Source of the DNA: Dermatophagoides farinae
Taxonomy: Eukaryota > Arthropoda > Arachnida > Sarcoptiformes > Pyroglyphidae
DNA: 64,000 bases
Direction: 5' to 3'
Assembly: GCF_024713945.1 (NCBI RefSeq)
Contig: NC_134678.1
Span: forward strand, 4,464,001-4,528,000
The position numbers and the translations under genes are program-made. The notes under the pieces were generated by a model. That model had not been told where the DNA came from. It made no database searches and saw only the letters and a program-made list of their open reading frames with translations. Below, in pieces: positions 24,637-38,900 of the stretch (position 1 is its first letter; each line of letters begins with the position of its first letter).

Positions 24637-27600
24637 ATGACAGAGTTCGATGATGATAATGATAATGACACTGTCATTCCGGATGATTTTCGTGAAATGC
24701 ATGTAAGTTGTTTCAGAACAAAATGCAAGAATCCTGCATGTATATATGATTAGGAATGTATATGGGTTGGATTATTTTATGTTTTTTTTTGGGAAAAAAA
24801 AGTTTAAAACAACATAATAAAAGATGGTGACAAAATACTAAATTATATCTGATGACTAATAATGGATGTTTTTATTTTTGTTTTTATAATTTTTTTAAAT
24901 ATTTCAATGAAAAAAATCCAAACAATGACATTGATATGAAATTACAACAAATCAATAAATCGTTTTCGTTAGATCCATGAAAATGACAGTTGTCTTTCTG
25001 AATTTTTTTTCTGATTAAAAATTAATTTTATCATATATTATTATTATGTCTATGATGTATAGGAGCTTTCAACGGTCGATGTCAAAACAAGCAACTGGAA
25101 AGGGACATTGATCTCTATACTAGTTATAATATTATTATCTTCAGCCATTATATTGGCTATTTATATAATCAATCCAGATATTCAATGTAAGAATAATAAT
25201 CAATTTAAATTTATTAAAAGATCATAGAAAAATTAAATATCATATCATATTTCAATATAGATAAATTGATAAATGAAACCCGAGAAAAACTCAAACTAGA
25301 TGAATTATTACATGGAAACTATACGGTACAGCCAACATTCAATGGTACTTGGATTAGTGATACAGAGATCACATTCATATCATCGGCCGGTGATTTTGTC
25401 CTATATGATGTTCGTGCCGATAAAACGGATACTATCATTTATGCTAGGATTATGGTAGGTATATTCAGCATATATAAAGATATTAAACGATGTAATACAT
25501 AATCATGAACAAGAATTTAATGTTCAAATATATCAAATATATAAAGTGAATAGTGAATAGGAAAAAAAACAAGCTAGGGTCAACTAATAATAACTTTTGA
25601 TAGTTGATTGATTATTAGGGTTAGATATATCTGATGTGTAATGATTAATGAAATTGCGTGAATTTTGATTCAATAATACACTAATGATCATAAATCATTA
25701 TGATGATTATATATAGAAACAACATGAAGTTGATCGTGCCATATTGTCACCAAATCGTCAATATGTTCTATTTATCAGTCATATCAAAAATGTAAGTATC
25801 AATGTTATTTGCTTGAATTTTTCGACCGTGAATAATAATCTTTTTTTTTATCATTATTGTTTTATTCTTATTACATCATTATTATTTTTCACCATATAGA
25901 TATTCCGCCATAGTACAGTGGCCCATTATAAAGCTTATCATCTATCAAATGATACGTAAGTATCGCTCTTGATGACAAAAATGTAAAATAAATGAAAGCA
26001 TCTATCAAATTCCAACAAACTATTTTCTCTTGTTTTTTTTCTAAATTCAGTATTATAAATATAAGACCCCATGAAGCAAACATTGATGCTAGTTTACAGG
26101 CAGCCGAATGGGGCCGTAAAAATGCCCAATTGATTTTTGTATATGCTAACAATATTTATTATATGGCCGATCCAAGTGATAGTCAAACATATCGTATAAG
26201 TCATGATGATGATCGTTATATCTATAATGGAATACCCGATTGGATATATGAGGAAGAAATTCTGGCTTCGGGTACAGCATTCTGGTGGTCAAATGACGGC
26301 AGCCGTTTAGCATATATACGTTTTAATGATAGTCAGGTCGAAATACAAGAATATCCATGGTACGGTGATCAGGTTGATGTTGAATCACAATATCTTGGAC
26401 CTATTAAAATTAAATATCCCAAGGTAAGAAAAAGTATTCATTCATTGTAATAATATTTATTTGAAAAAAAAACAAAATAAAAAACATTTTCAAGCACACA
26501 CACACATTAAAATATAATGAAAATAAAAATAAAAAATGTAATATCTGCATGACTGCTTTTTACTTTTGTTAACATTGCACACGTTTCTTTTCTTTAGACA
26601 GCTTTTTGCGTGTGTGTGTGTGTGTGTGTTTTCAATTTTATTTCTTTTTTTTCAATCGGTTCTCAAATAAATGGCTTCATTAAATTTTCTATTTTATTAT
26701 ACATAAAAATCAGCCAGGATCAACAAATCCAACGATAACATTACATATGGTTGATCTGGAAAATTCTAGTTTTGATCCATATGAAGTTTTACCACCTATT
26801 GAATTAACAAAACAAAGGTTTGTAGAATGTGTTTGTTTGTACGTGTTGAAGTAAACAATCAATTCAAACATATTATTCTATTCTATTGCACAGCAACGAT
26901 TATTATTTAACATCAGCCGCATGGGCTGATCGTGATTGTCTGATTGCCGTATGGATGACACGTGAACAAAATTATGCTTCTTACTCATGGTGTTCACCTT
27001 CATCATCCGAAATGGATCATAAATGGAAATGTAAAGAAGTAAGTTATAATAACAAATAATGCTAATTTACCCTTTTTTTAAATTAAAAAAAATTTAATTT
27101 TTATACCATTGTCCTGATAGAGTTTTCATAAACAACTCAACAATGGATGGATTGAAATTTCATCCATACATGTTGATCAATATGGTAAGAATTATTACAT
27201 TTTACATGGTGATGAAAGTTCGGAACAATTTGTACAAATTATCAAAGTTAATATTAAGGTAATATAGAAATTTAATAAACATCATCATCTATAACAATTT
27301 TGTTGAAATCAATTTTTTCCATGAAAAAAAAGACCGGTGAAAAAAATTTCATTACATCTGGTAAACGTGATGTAACGAAAATATTAAAAATCATTCCAAT
27401 TTATAATAACGATGGTAGTGAAAGCAATAAGATATATTATTTGGCAACCAGAACAAATAAACCTGGTGAACGACATGTATATAATGTTTTAGATAAAACT
27501 AAATGGATGTTTAATCGAAACAACAATGATGGTGATGTTGATGATACAAAGTGCATTACATGTGATCAAATCGAGCTTAATCAATGTCTATACAATCGTA

Positions 27601-30501
27601 TTACATTCAGTAAAAATGGTACATATTATATACGGGAATGTCTTGGACCAAATATTCCTTATTCAACATTACATCTATTGAATGATGATGGTGGCAATAA
27701 TAATTATACACGTGAATGGGAAATGAATGAAAAACTGAAAATGACATTGAGCCGAAAATTATTACCAACAATTGTTACGGAAATTATCAACAAAACTGAT
27801 TATGGTAAGTTGATGAAGTGTCAGAATCACTTAATCAACGTATGACCATAATATTCATGTTATAGCATACAATATCATTATTCAATTAAGCTTTTTTTGT
27901 TTTGTTTTTTTTCGAGCTGACAATGATGACAAAAATTTTCATATTTTCATTTTCTTCTTTGCTTCTCAATATATATACACACATTATGATGGCTAATGTT
28001 TTGGTTTTGTCATCTGATTAACATAATTATATAGATAAGAATATTTTATAGTGATAAATTCTTTCGTCTATATCTATCTGGTGATAGCATAATATATGGC
28101 TATTGTTTTCGTTTCACGTTTGCTAAAGTTTTTTTTTTTTATTTAGAAATTGTTTGAATATGAATGTTGTATATTTTGTTGAACTTGATTGAAAGTTATT
28201 TCTCGGATCGATGCATTCGAATTCTAGAGATATTTTATTTTTTGCTTTAAAAAACTTTTCACTTGAAAGACATTTATCAGTCAGTTATATTATAAAACAG
28301 ATGCTCATCTAATTTAATTATATTGACTATATATGGCCGTTTGTTTTTTTTTTCTTTTGTCAACAGTTTTGATTGTACAAATGTTTATGCCTCCATCATT
28401 TAAACCGGATAGTGTTGTAAAATATCCATTACTTATACAAGTATATGGTGGTCCAGGATCACAATATGTGAATGAAAATTTTAAAATGAATTTTGGTAAA
28501 TATCTTGCCGGTAGTCGTGAAATTATCTATGCATACGTAGATGGGAGAGGTAGTGGATTTCAAGGTGAAACAATGAAACATCATCTATTCCATCGATTGG
28601 GTACAGTCGAAATGGATGATCAGATTATTGCTGCAAGGTTGGTGTTTGATTCTTTATGATAATTAAAATAATTAAATAATATAAAAATGATTAAATCGAA
28701 TTCAACAGATATCTCCGAGATAAATATAATTTTATCAATCCTGATGCTATTGGTATTTGGGGCTGGAGCTATGGTATGTATTGATATATTTTGCGTTTTC
28801 AATTTCTCACCATGATTTAAAAATTTCTGCAAATCTGAATAACCACCAAAAAAAAGGTGGCTATGCTACAGCTAAAATATTAATCAAAGATCATCATGTT
28901 CGATACAGCAGTGTTTGCCTGTGGAATATCGGTAGCACCAGTCACATCATGGCTTCTATACGGTATGATTGTACAATGTGTGACGTCACAACACATGTTA
29001 TGATTTTGAATATATTTCTTTAAAAAAAAATATTTTGGATACAGATTCTGCTTACACGGAACGTTATATGGGTTTACCAACAAATGAAACAATGAAAAGC
29101 TATCAAACATCGGCCGTTATGCATGATATAGATCTTATGCGTAATAAAAAATTTCTATTAATTCACGGAACAGCAGATGGTAAGTATCATTTAAAATGTA
29201 ATTCGAGTATATAAGATAAAAACAATGTCGACAAACAATGAGAAACCGAAAACAAATCTCCTTGTTAATCCTATCATTTGTGAGTGTTGTCACAAATAAG
29301 GCCAAATAAAAAAAAAGAAAAAGATAATAACCATGGTAGTGAAAAAGACACCAAAAAAAATACGTCAACATTGTTATTCTTTTACGAAAATGGTTTCAAG
29401 TGTTCTTATACAAAATATTCTACCAACAACCAGACAAAAAGTTTTACCTGAAAAATTGAACGATAATTATGGTTGAAAAAAGAAGTTGTCATTTTCAAGT
29501 TTTCAAGTGTGACAAGTGTGTATATCTTTTTCATCACTTCGAATAAAGCTTGTTTGTATACTTGTGACTTATTTAGATGACGACATAGTTCCATAGTTGA
29601 CTACTATAGTTCGTAAAGAAATGAAAAAAGTCAATATTTTTTTTTTTTTTTTTGCTAGTGAGAAATCTTTTTTTCATGATGTTATTTAACCCTTCAGGGT
29701 GTGCTCAGAACATCCGACCATGGGGTGAGAAAAGAAAAAAGGAATATATAAAATCAATACATTATTATATTTTATTATTATTAATTCTCTTTTGGTGTGT
29801 GTGTGTGTGTGTACAAAGTTCCTTTGTTGATATTTGATAGAAAAAAAATTTAAAATTTAAATTCCATTCTATAGAATAAAATAACAAGAATCAATCATCA
29901 TGTGAAAACGTGTGAGAAAGATAGAGAGAGAGAACGAGAGAGAAAAAAAAGAGAAGGTTCAGATCACCCAAAAAACAAAAAAAAAATTCATAACGTTTTT
30001 AAATGTTGTTCATTCGTCTGGAAATTTACCCAAGCGTTCGTTTATATATGAAGATCGGAAGTTTTTTTTTTTTTGGTTCGGTTTTTTTCATCATTTCTTT
30101 AATTCCACTCATTCCTCCATCGGGAAAAAATGATTATGAATAATATGGAAATATGAAGAAAGCCAAGTTTGTGTGAAAAATAAATTTTTTTTTCATTTTA
30201 AAATAATATTTAACACATTGTAATACAAAGTAAATTTTTTTCCTGTTTATTTTCAAAATTTATTTATTAAAAATCAATTGTAGATAATGTACACATACAA
30301 AACTCAATGGTGCTAATCAAAGAATTGAATAAAGCCAATATAATGTTCAATACACAAATCTATCCGGATGAAAATCATGGACTACCCGGTGTTAGTGTAC
30401 ATCTTTATGAAACAATGGCCAATTTTTGGAATGAATGTTTCAAATCTGATTCATACGTTGAAGAGATTGGATTACGAAGACGACGTGTATCGAAATTTTA
30501 A
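24637..30501 (+). CDS. DPP4-like serine dipeptidyl peptidase, frameshifted copy
   Basis: S9B prolyl oligopeptidase family, type II membrane protein, about 847 residues. Exons: 24637-24702, 25063-25186, 25261-25454, 25717-25791, 25900-25955, 26051-26423, 26714-26817, 26894-27038, 27121-27258, 27333-27804, 28367-28637, 28709-28773, 28857-28962, 29045-29179, 30284-30501. A single membrane anchor (LISILVIILLSSAIILAIYI) lies after a short acidic cytoplasmic tail. The propeller carries the substrate-binding Glu pair in DWIYEEEI. The catalytic part has VYGGPGSQ, the nucleophile elbow GWSYGG (split by the exon 12/13 border), Asp in HGTADDNVH and His in DENHG. Such enzymes cut X-Pro dipeptides from peptides. 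Exon 13 is 106 bases, one too many or two too few: the frame is right at its start (GGYATAKILIKD) and shifted by its end (CGISVAPVTSWLLY). So this is either a recent inactivating indel or a consensus error. All other junctions are in phase. Confidence 0.87.
26610..26629. repeat. (GT)10 microsatellite in an intron
   Basis: Lies within intron 6 of the DPP4-like gene. Direct reading. Confidence 0.9.
29795..29812. repeat. (GT)9 microsatellite in an intron
   Basis: Lies in the 1.1-kb last intron of the DPP4-like gene, which is otherwise AT-rich with no supported exon. Confidence 0.9.
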
Positions 30502-30771
30502 ACAATCAAAATACCACACACACATACACACACACACAATATATTTAAGTTCCAAAGTCATGTGCATAAATGTGGATATTTATGTGAATGTGTGTGGTAG
30601 GTGTTGAATGAAATATACAATATATATCCTTCCAAACATTTGTTATCACAATCATTATCATCATAATTTTTTATCATTATTTGTTGTCCAATATAAATGC
30701 ATTTATTAAATTCGATTATATAATTACACACATTTAAGTGTCCAATCCATGTCCATGTTTTGATAAATGTT

Positions 30772-32023
30772 TTATGCTTTTTCATCATAATCAGCAGCAC
30801 AACGAAATCCAAGATTACTTGCTGAAGTATCCTAGAAAAAAAGAAATTTATCATCATTATTATTATATTGTAAATACAAATATATCTTTCAATAAAAAAA
30901 AGATGAAATAAAGAACGAAAAATAAATAACTAACTGGTGTATTGAAACTTCTGGCAGCACAACGATAACGATAACAATATGAACGATGACACATGAATGA
31001 TCCTCCTTTTTTCACTTTGTTTTCGGTGATTATTCCATTGGGAATGGAATGATTCGTCGTCCACCAATCATCATTCCATTCCCAAACATTACCAATTATA
31101 TTTTTGAAGCCAAATCTATTTTGTTCAGGAAATTGATCGACTGGACAGGTCCAGCGAAAGCCATCATCACCTTGGTTTAAGTGTAAGAAATAGGAAACGA
31201 TTATTTTGGTTTGTTTTTTTTTTATTTCTTATTGTTATTTGATTGTGTATAGTATACCTGTATTTTCGATTGGAAATTTCCCATGCCAAATATTCATATA
31301 ATGTTCGCCTTTCGGGTTTTCTTTGTTTCCCCAAGGAAACAATCGACGTTTGAGACCGCCACGACAGGCGTATTCCCATTCGATTTCACGAGGTAAACGT
31401 TTACCAGCCCATCGGCAATATTCATTGGCATCATTCCATGATACATGCACTACTGGATGATTCATTCGTTCATTCAAGTCGGAATCGATTCCTTCCGGAT
31501 GACGCCAATTTGCTCCATTGACTGGTAGCCACCATTGTGCCTGAGCAACGGCTTGAGTAATATTGGCCAAAACTTGTTCACTACACATTAGATCCAAAAC
31601 AAATGATGTTCCAAAACGTTCAGCATCAGTCACAAATTTGGTCATTTGTATAAATTTTGCAAATTTTTCATTGCTAACTTCATATTTATCCAACCAAAAA
31701 CTATTAACATGCATCAATCTTTCAGGCGATTCAGCATCCGCTAATATTATTGGATCATTGGTTCCCATGAAAAAATCACCCGATGGTAAAAGAATCATTT
31801 GCTGATGATCGATATCAAATGATGATGATAATCTAGAACTAACGCTATTACTGAGACAAATGTCTACATCATCTATAATTTTTGACTCTTGATTTCTATC
31901 GAATTGACTAGGACAAAACTTTAAACGATCATTATTGATACCACAGCTACAGCCATAAATGCTGATCGGATTTGGCCATAATAAGAATATCCATAACAAT
32001 AGAAAATGTATGCTCTCAATAAT
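30772..32023 (-). CDS. SUMF1: Formylglycine-generating enzyme (SUMF1), first exon unresolved
   Basis: Copper-dependent ER enzyme that converts a sulfatase active-site Cys to formylglycine. Supported exons: 31258-32023, 30935-31170 and 30772-30831 (stop). The N-terminal part has a hydrophobic signal-like run ([11 protein letters not shown]) followed by CSCG. The FGE core includes [65 protein letters not shown] and FPWGN. Exon 3 carries the two catalytic cysteines in [15 protein letters not shown], and the last exon ends in NLGFRCAAD. The first listed exon opens after TTTCACAG in phase 0 with no ATG of its own before a stop, so a small upstream coding exon must exist between about 32024 and 32900; I could not fix it. 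The gene lies between two DPP paralogues on the opposite strand and converges on the first. Confidence 0.92.
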
Positions 32024-32943
32024 CTGTGAAATTGAAATAGAATATGATAGAATTTATGAATTTTTCTTATGGAAATCAGTAGAATTATAGTAGGAAATAT
32101 ACGAATGAAATAAAATATTGAAATGAAACCGTATTTTTTTTCTCGAGATCATACGACAACGAAAAACGTCAAAATTCTTTATGGCTTCAGCTATTAGATT
32201 CTATTTAGAATCGACAAATGTATATAACTATCATTACAATAAAAAATTCAAATTTAATATGTCTATAGGAATTGTATTTATCCGTTATATTGGCTTCATA
32301 CGTCATACCATATTTCAGCTAAGAAGAGATGGCTGTGGCAAAAAAAAAACAGTGCCAAAAAATGAATGCACTAGAAAGGAATTTGAAAAAAAACGAAAAA
32401 CCAAGAGAATTCTTCATAAATGAGTGGATTGAAATGGCATTATCATTATTATTATTTTATATTCAACGAGCAACTCAACGAAAATAAAGGGAAAGTGAGA
32501 TTGGAAAAAAAATTTGATATTCAATGTCCAGTAGTTATAGCAGTAACTGATTTTGGTTGTTATGTACGATATGGAATTACAATAACAAAAAAAAAGAAAA
32601 TCTCAATAACCAAGGTAAATCCGTAGAAAAAAACAAAGCAGTATTATGTGGTTGCCATGTTGATTAATGAATTAAACTATGGTGGAATTTTTTTTTCTTT
32701 TTACTTTCTCAAAATAGAAACCATAACAAAATGACCAGCAAAAATTTTTAACATAATAATATATATATAAAAAACCAGAATAATCAGCAAAAAAAACAGA
32801 TACAGAGATATTTTCATTTTCAAGTGGATTCTAATTTGTGTATAAAGGATTTGTGATTCGTAGGTCGAGCATCGAAATAAAGATTCATTGATAAATTCAA
32901 TTGTAAAAAAAACAACAACAGCAACGACAACAACAAACATAAA
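32024..32943. other. Divergent intergenic region between SUMF1 and the second DPP gene
   Basis: AT-rich. It must contain the missing 5' exon of SUMF1 and promoters for both genes. No exon could be assigned with confidence. Confidence 0.5.
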
Positions 32944-35900
32944 ATGGAAGAAGATTTCGAATTCGAAGACAAGGTAAGTTTATATCCTATGAGATGAATC
33001 AATTCATAGCTTATTTATCGATTCACAATCGTACATGATAAATTCCCATGTGTTGTTGTTGTTCTTGTTGTTCTCAGTTCGATAGATTGATTTTATTCAT
33101 TTGGGAAAATGAACAAAAAAAAATTGCAATCCATTTATTCATTTCAATTTTGTTTGTTTCATTTGTAATTTGTCTAGTTTCATCAATTTCAAATGAAAAA
33201 AGTCTTGTTCTTTTTTTGATCAAAATCTTTTGTGTGATCGAATTTTTTTTCCTGTCATTTTAACTTTTCAACAAAGAGAAAAAGGCAAAAGACAAATTTT
33301 CTTTTATCACTTTTACAGAAACAAAACTTTTGGCATTTGACATGTCTTATCATTCCCTAATTCATTGTTGATTTCGTTTTTTTTCTTTTGGTTCAAACGA
33401 TTGAATTAAAATTGAAATTTGAACGTAAATTTATCTGGTACTAGAAAAAAAAAGTTTGACATCAATTTTTTTTCATTCAACACCAATAATAATAACTGTC
33501 GATCAGATTAAATCGAATTTTCAATTTTTTTTTTGAGAAAAATTGTAAGAATTTTGTGAAAAGAAATTTTTTTCAAAGTTTTTTTTTATTAATTTTTCCG
33601 ACTTATTTCTCACTTTTTCTGCTTTCGCCTTTTTGCAACTATTTTTAGCGTTATTCGAATGAATTTTCGTAAGTTCATCCCATACTAATACTGACTGTGT
33701 TTCGTGTCAAGATCGACTAGATTTAAGCTGTTGTGTTCAAATTGAATCCTTGATTTTCAATCATAATTAACATCAAGATTACACACATTACACAACTCAT
33801 CAATGATGATGATAATGACCATGAACAAATATTTTTTTTATTATATAGGACAAGAATCGATTTTTTTTTCTTCACAGAAAAGCCATTCGAGTGAGTTACC
33901 CAGAATAGACAATTGTACAAACGTTCAATAATTTCGAGTAATAATGGCTTTCTTTCTATACTCTCTCATTCACAGTAGTCATCATTATCGTCGTTGTTGT
34001 TGTCGTCGATTTAATCTACACCCACAATTCCCCAAAAAGCTATACAAATGAAGTAGAGAGCATCATCATATATTTAATTTTTTTTTGTTCAGTCATAATA
34101 TACGAGAGCTTTATATATCTAATATATAAATGAGATTGTTGTATAAGACGATTATTACTATGATAATAGTTGACGATCAATAATATCAATGAAGTTGTCT
34201 ATAAATAATATGGCCGCAAGACTTTGGATTCTTTTTTTTCGTTTTCTTTTTATTCTTACAATCGACATCATCATCATCAATCGAACTCGACTCGATTCGA
34301 TTCGATTTGTTTTGTGGCTTCACTGTAATCATCATTCAATTTAATTCTATACGATATAAAGGCCAATCTCTGGAGCAATGTATGTAGAGTTATTAAAGCT
34401 GTACTGTAGATTCTTTTTTTTTACCAGAAAAAAATGCAAGAATCAAAAATAAAAACGAGTGTGTGTGTGTGTGTGTGTATGTGTGTGCGTGTGAGAGAGA
34501 AACAGGAAAAGAAAGATCACAAAAGACAAATTATTGGACAAATAAATGAAAGGCACTAAAAAAAGGTGAATGACCAAAAGTCACGAAATTTTGTATACAA
34601 AAAACAAAAAGGATACGGAGACCACTGTGAAGAATAGATTAGGATCAAAAAAAAAAAAAAAAAAAAAAATGAAAAATTATGGAGGTGAAGCCAATGTTTC
34701 AGGGACAATGTTTTGTTGTTGATTTTAAACAAATAAGCACAACTTAAGAAAATCTTTAAAAAAATTCTTTTTTTTGCCTTTTTTTGAAACAATAAAAATA
34801 AACTTCCGAGTAGCAAGAACTCGAAGATGTAATTGATAATGAAAAACATTGGAAAAGTTTAGGCATTGCATCGGCTGTCATATCAGTAATCTGTACAATC
34901 ATCATATTGGCCATATTAATTTTGACACCTTGTATGTGATTTTGGATGTTAATTTTATATACATTGAAAAAATTTTTCTAAAATATATATTGTCCTTTTT
35001 TTCAAATTAAAAATCAAATGACTAGCACGAAATACCGGTCAAAAACTTGAACCATACACTTTGGCGGAAGTATTGAGCAAAAAAATTATGCAAGCCCATC
35101 GTTTCAATGGAACATGGATTTCAGGTAAATGTATTTTTTGTTGTTTTTTTGTTTTCACATCACATTGATTATTTAAAAAAAATTTATTTTTTGTTTTGTT
35201 TTGATGAATAATTTATTGGCTATTCATAATGATGATTGAAATGGAATCCAAATCAAATGATACACATTCCAAAAAAAAAACAAAAACAAAAACGAAAAAA
35301 AGCCCATGAATTCATTTATTCATTGGACGACAAAAACATTATGCTATACGATTGTCAAAATGAACAAAGTAGACCAATAACAACGAAACTCAATACGGTA
35401 ATTGTATAGTCATCAAACAATAACTCTATAGCACAAGACATTAATTCATTTCAATGCTGTCTTTTGTATGTTTGGCTTTATTTCAATTCACCAAATAAAG
35501 ACAAACGATGAAATTGTTCATTTTGAAATATCTACATCACGACTTTATTTGTTGATTATCACGAAAAAATCAAATACAGCACAACGAGTAAGTCGATATA
35601 TGAAATGAATATATATATACATTCAATTCAACATTAATCCATTTTATTGTTACTCTCTTTTACCGTTCAATGTTCAAAACAAATAAAATTAATAAAACAA
35701 AAAAATTTAGGAGAATTTAGAATGCGATCCATCAATGGATTATTATATCTATCGTTTAGATAATGAGTAAGTTTACCATTTTGTTTTTTTTTTGCAGCTA
35801 GTGCATTTTATTTATACCACAATACAAACGTTGACGATACATCTGATGAAATATAATTATACAAAATAAAAGATTTAGTGTAATGAATTAAAATTGAATC

Positions 35901-38900
35901 TTTATAATGATAACAACATGATCAACAACAACAAAAAGAAACAAAACTGAAAAGCTTAATGAAGAAAAAAAAAATAGAGAACATTACAAATATATTTGGA
36001 CTATTACAATACAATGATATAGATAAATGATGAAGAAAAATGATTCTTGTCAAAAATGAGGTGAATGATAATATGCAAATATTGATAAATTGAAAATGAA
36101 ACATTTTTGCTCTATTAACTAATGATAATGATTAGACAAAAATGGAAATTTTTTTACCATGTTTCATTTTATCATTCAGTTTTCTGAATCTTTTTTTTTC
36201 TATTTTTATAATAACAAACTATTATTTGCAATGTAAAATAAGCAATAACTATGAAAAAGAATCAGAAACATAGTATGTTGCAAAAAAAAAAAATATTCTT
36301 GCACGTTTGTAGGTGTGATAATAATGTAATTATATTCAAATTCAATCTCAATTTTTTATGCTGCATATGAAATAATAAATTGATATCATACGAAAATAAA
36401 AATCAGAATCTGTTTCACATTCAGCCACATGAATATATAACATGATGATATAATGATTATTGAAATGGCTGATTCAATCATCAATACATGTTCATGTATG
36501 GATGTAGTGAAATGATCATATATGATACATGTATTGATTATCAATTTGATTCAATTTGAAATCTATTAGGCTTTTTATTTATGAATAGAATTATATTTAC
36601 AAACAGATGAACATTATAGTGATGAAAAAAAACGACAGTATAATTATAATTCAATTCAAAATACAATCACACAATCGAATCGTAGTTTTTTCTTCACGAA
36701 AAAGTACAACAAAAATGAACTAATGAATGAAAAAAAGAGGATAGAAAAATTTAAATTTACAAATAAAAAAAAAATTCAATTTCCATTCACTATAACGATC
36801 CAAACTGACGACCGGATACTATTCCCTAGCACTGGTTTCATTTCCAATTCCTATTTTTTTTTCTCTCACTATTTTTTTTTTCTTCACTTGGTACGTCCCA
36901 CCATTAGAAACATGATCAATCTTCAAGAGGAATTCATTTCGAAATTGAAACTACTGACACAACAAAAAAATGATAATAACAATAAAAAAGATTCAAGATT
37001 GTCATCAAATTCTGTAACGGGAATGCATCACATTCCATCATCATCTTGTGTAATACAAAGCTCCCAATGGAACCCAATGGGGAATATTCTGGTATGTTCT
37101 TTATATTTCTTGTTCAGATTTTTCCCCATATATGGTAACTTTTGTTTGATTTGTTTGTTTCGAAATTTTCATTTAAAAAAATTCTTTGGTTCGATTTGAA
37201 TTTAAAATTTTCTTCCATTTTTTTTATTGGAAATTCCAAATGATTGAAACATTTTTTTTGAGTTAGGATTGTATAAGGTTTTTTTGAGGAAAAGAAAAAA
37301 CAAGACCTTAAGCATCTTAAAAGCTTTTTTGTCATGTTTTGAAATATTTATAGGATTTATATTTTGATGATGAATCAATTGATTGTGAAAAAAGCCAATA
37401 AGAATAGTTTCAGCTCTTTAAACTCTATATTGATGATTGGTACAATCAAGTGTTAACTAAGAACTGCTGAAAAGAATTCTTGCATGAGAAATACTTTTTG
37501 ATATGATTCATATGGCATAAATAAAAGAATAAATAAAAATGAAAATAAACTGACCGCTTCCATTAGCTCGAATGGTGAAGGATTTCCGTCAATCAATCAA
37601 TCAATCAATGGATAGATTCCCGATGGCCAATTCTTTAATGAGTTGTATTGAGTAATAATAATAACGAAGTTGAAATAAAGAAATCTGATGGAGAAAACAC
37701 TGTTGTTTGGTGTTAAAATTAATCATTGAGACAATTCTCATTGAGACCAATAAAAATAATGGTCTTAAAGAAAAAAAAATAATGAAGATAAGCCTCATTA
37801 GAGACAATGGAATGATGAGCAATATATTGCTCATGTTTGTTTGTGTGTGCGATGATTCCGTTATCAACAATGTGATTAAAAAAATTAATTTCATTTTGTC
37901 ATTTTAGCTCATCATGCATAATAATGACATCTATTGGCTGAATATGGAAGCATCAATTGCACCGTTACGTCGTATTACGATGGATGGTTCGATTTCCGAT
38001 TCCATTTACAATGGAATAAATGATAATATTTATCGAGATTTTATATTTGAAAAACCAACATCATTATGGTGGTCGCCTTCTGCTAATAGACATTATCATC
38101 TATGTTATTTACAGGTGAACAATAGTCAAGTACCATTGTCAAATGTAGTCATTTATGATGACAATGATGGCTATTCCACAAACCATTACCGTTATTCTAC
38201 TGTAAGTTTTTTTTCTGTAAAAAGAATCATTGAAATGGGCAGTTTTTCAAAATTTAACCAACTAGCTTAACAGTTCTATCGGTACGGCAAATCTATGGAT
38301 TATTCGTATCAATGCACAAACAAATGAATACGAACAAGCTATACGAGTACAGCCTCCTGATCGACTTAATCAGTGGCCACATTATGTAGTACACGTGAAT
38401 TGGCTTTCAAATGATCAATTGATCGTATTATGGTCATTACGTGATCAACGGCGAACGATTCTTGGTTCCTGTATTGAACGAAATAATTGGAAATGTGACG
38501 AGGTAATTTATTTTCATTCACTTTTTTACACAATTAATCTCACACAAAGAATTAATGATCATGTTGAAATCGAAAATCTGACGAATTTATTTCAATTAAG
38601 CTTGTCACATTAAGAAATTGGCTACGAATGAATCATGTGCCTAATAGTATAATGCCTGCATCAGCCAAACATTTGGATGAATCTTCATTAGCCACTGGAA
38701 TCAATAGTGAATTATTGTTCTGTGGACAAACACCAGAGAATGGTGTGAAAACATTTTATCAGCTTTATTCATTCAATGTAAAAGTAAGTCGATAAGATTC
38801 AACGAAAAATTCGATGTGTCAATAATCATTTTTCGTTCAATAGACAAAAGTAATTAATTCCTATTTGAATGTGGCCGAACGTTATACCGAACAACGACAA

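Noticed and set aside
29180-30283. Possible extra exons in the 1.1-kb last intron of the DPP4-like gene
   Set aside because: The flanking exons join exactly in phase through HGTADDNVH, so nothing is missing; frames inside are low complexity.
32115-32150. A minus-strand ATG (near 32150) as the SUMF1 start
   Set aside because: The only nearby donor (GTTTCA) leaves the wrong phase for the next exon, so the model does not hold.
32181-32626. Two + strand open frames of 68-80 codons between SUMF1 and the second DPP gene
   Set aside because: Lys/Ile-rich from AT content, no motifs; they overlap the area that must hold the SUMF1 first exon on the other strand.
34647-34669. Poly-A tail of a processed pseudogene
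   Set aside because: No coding similarity upstream and no flanking duplication; long A/T runs are common here.
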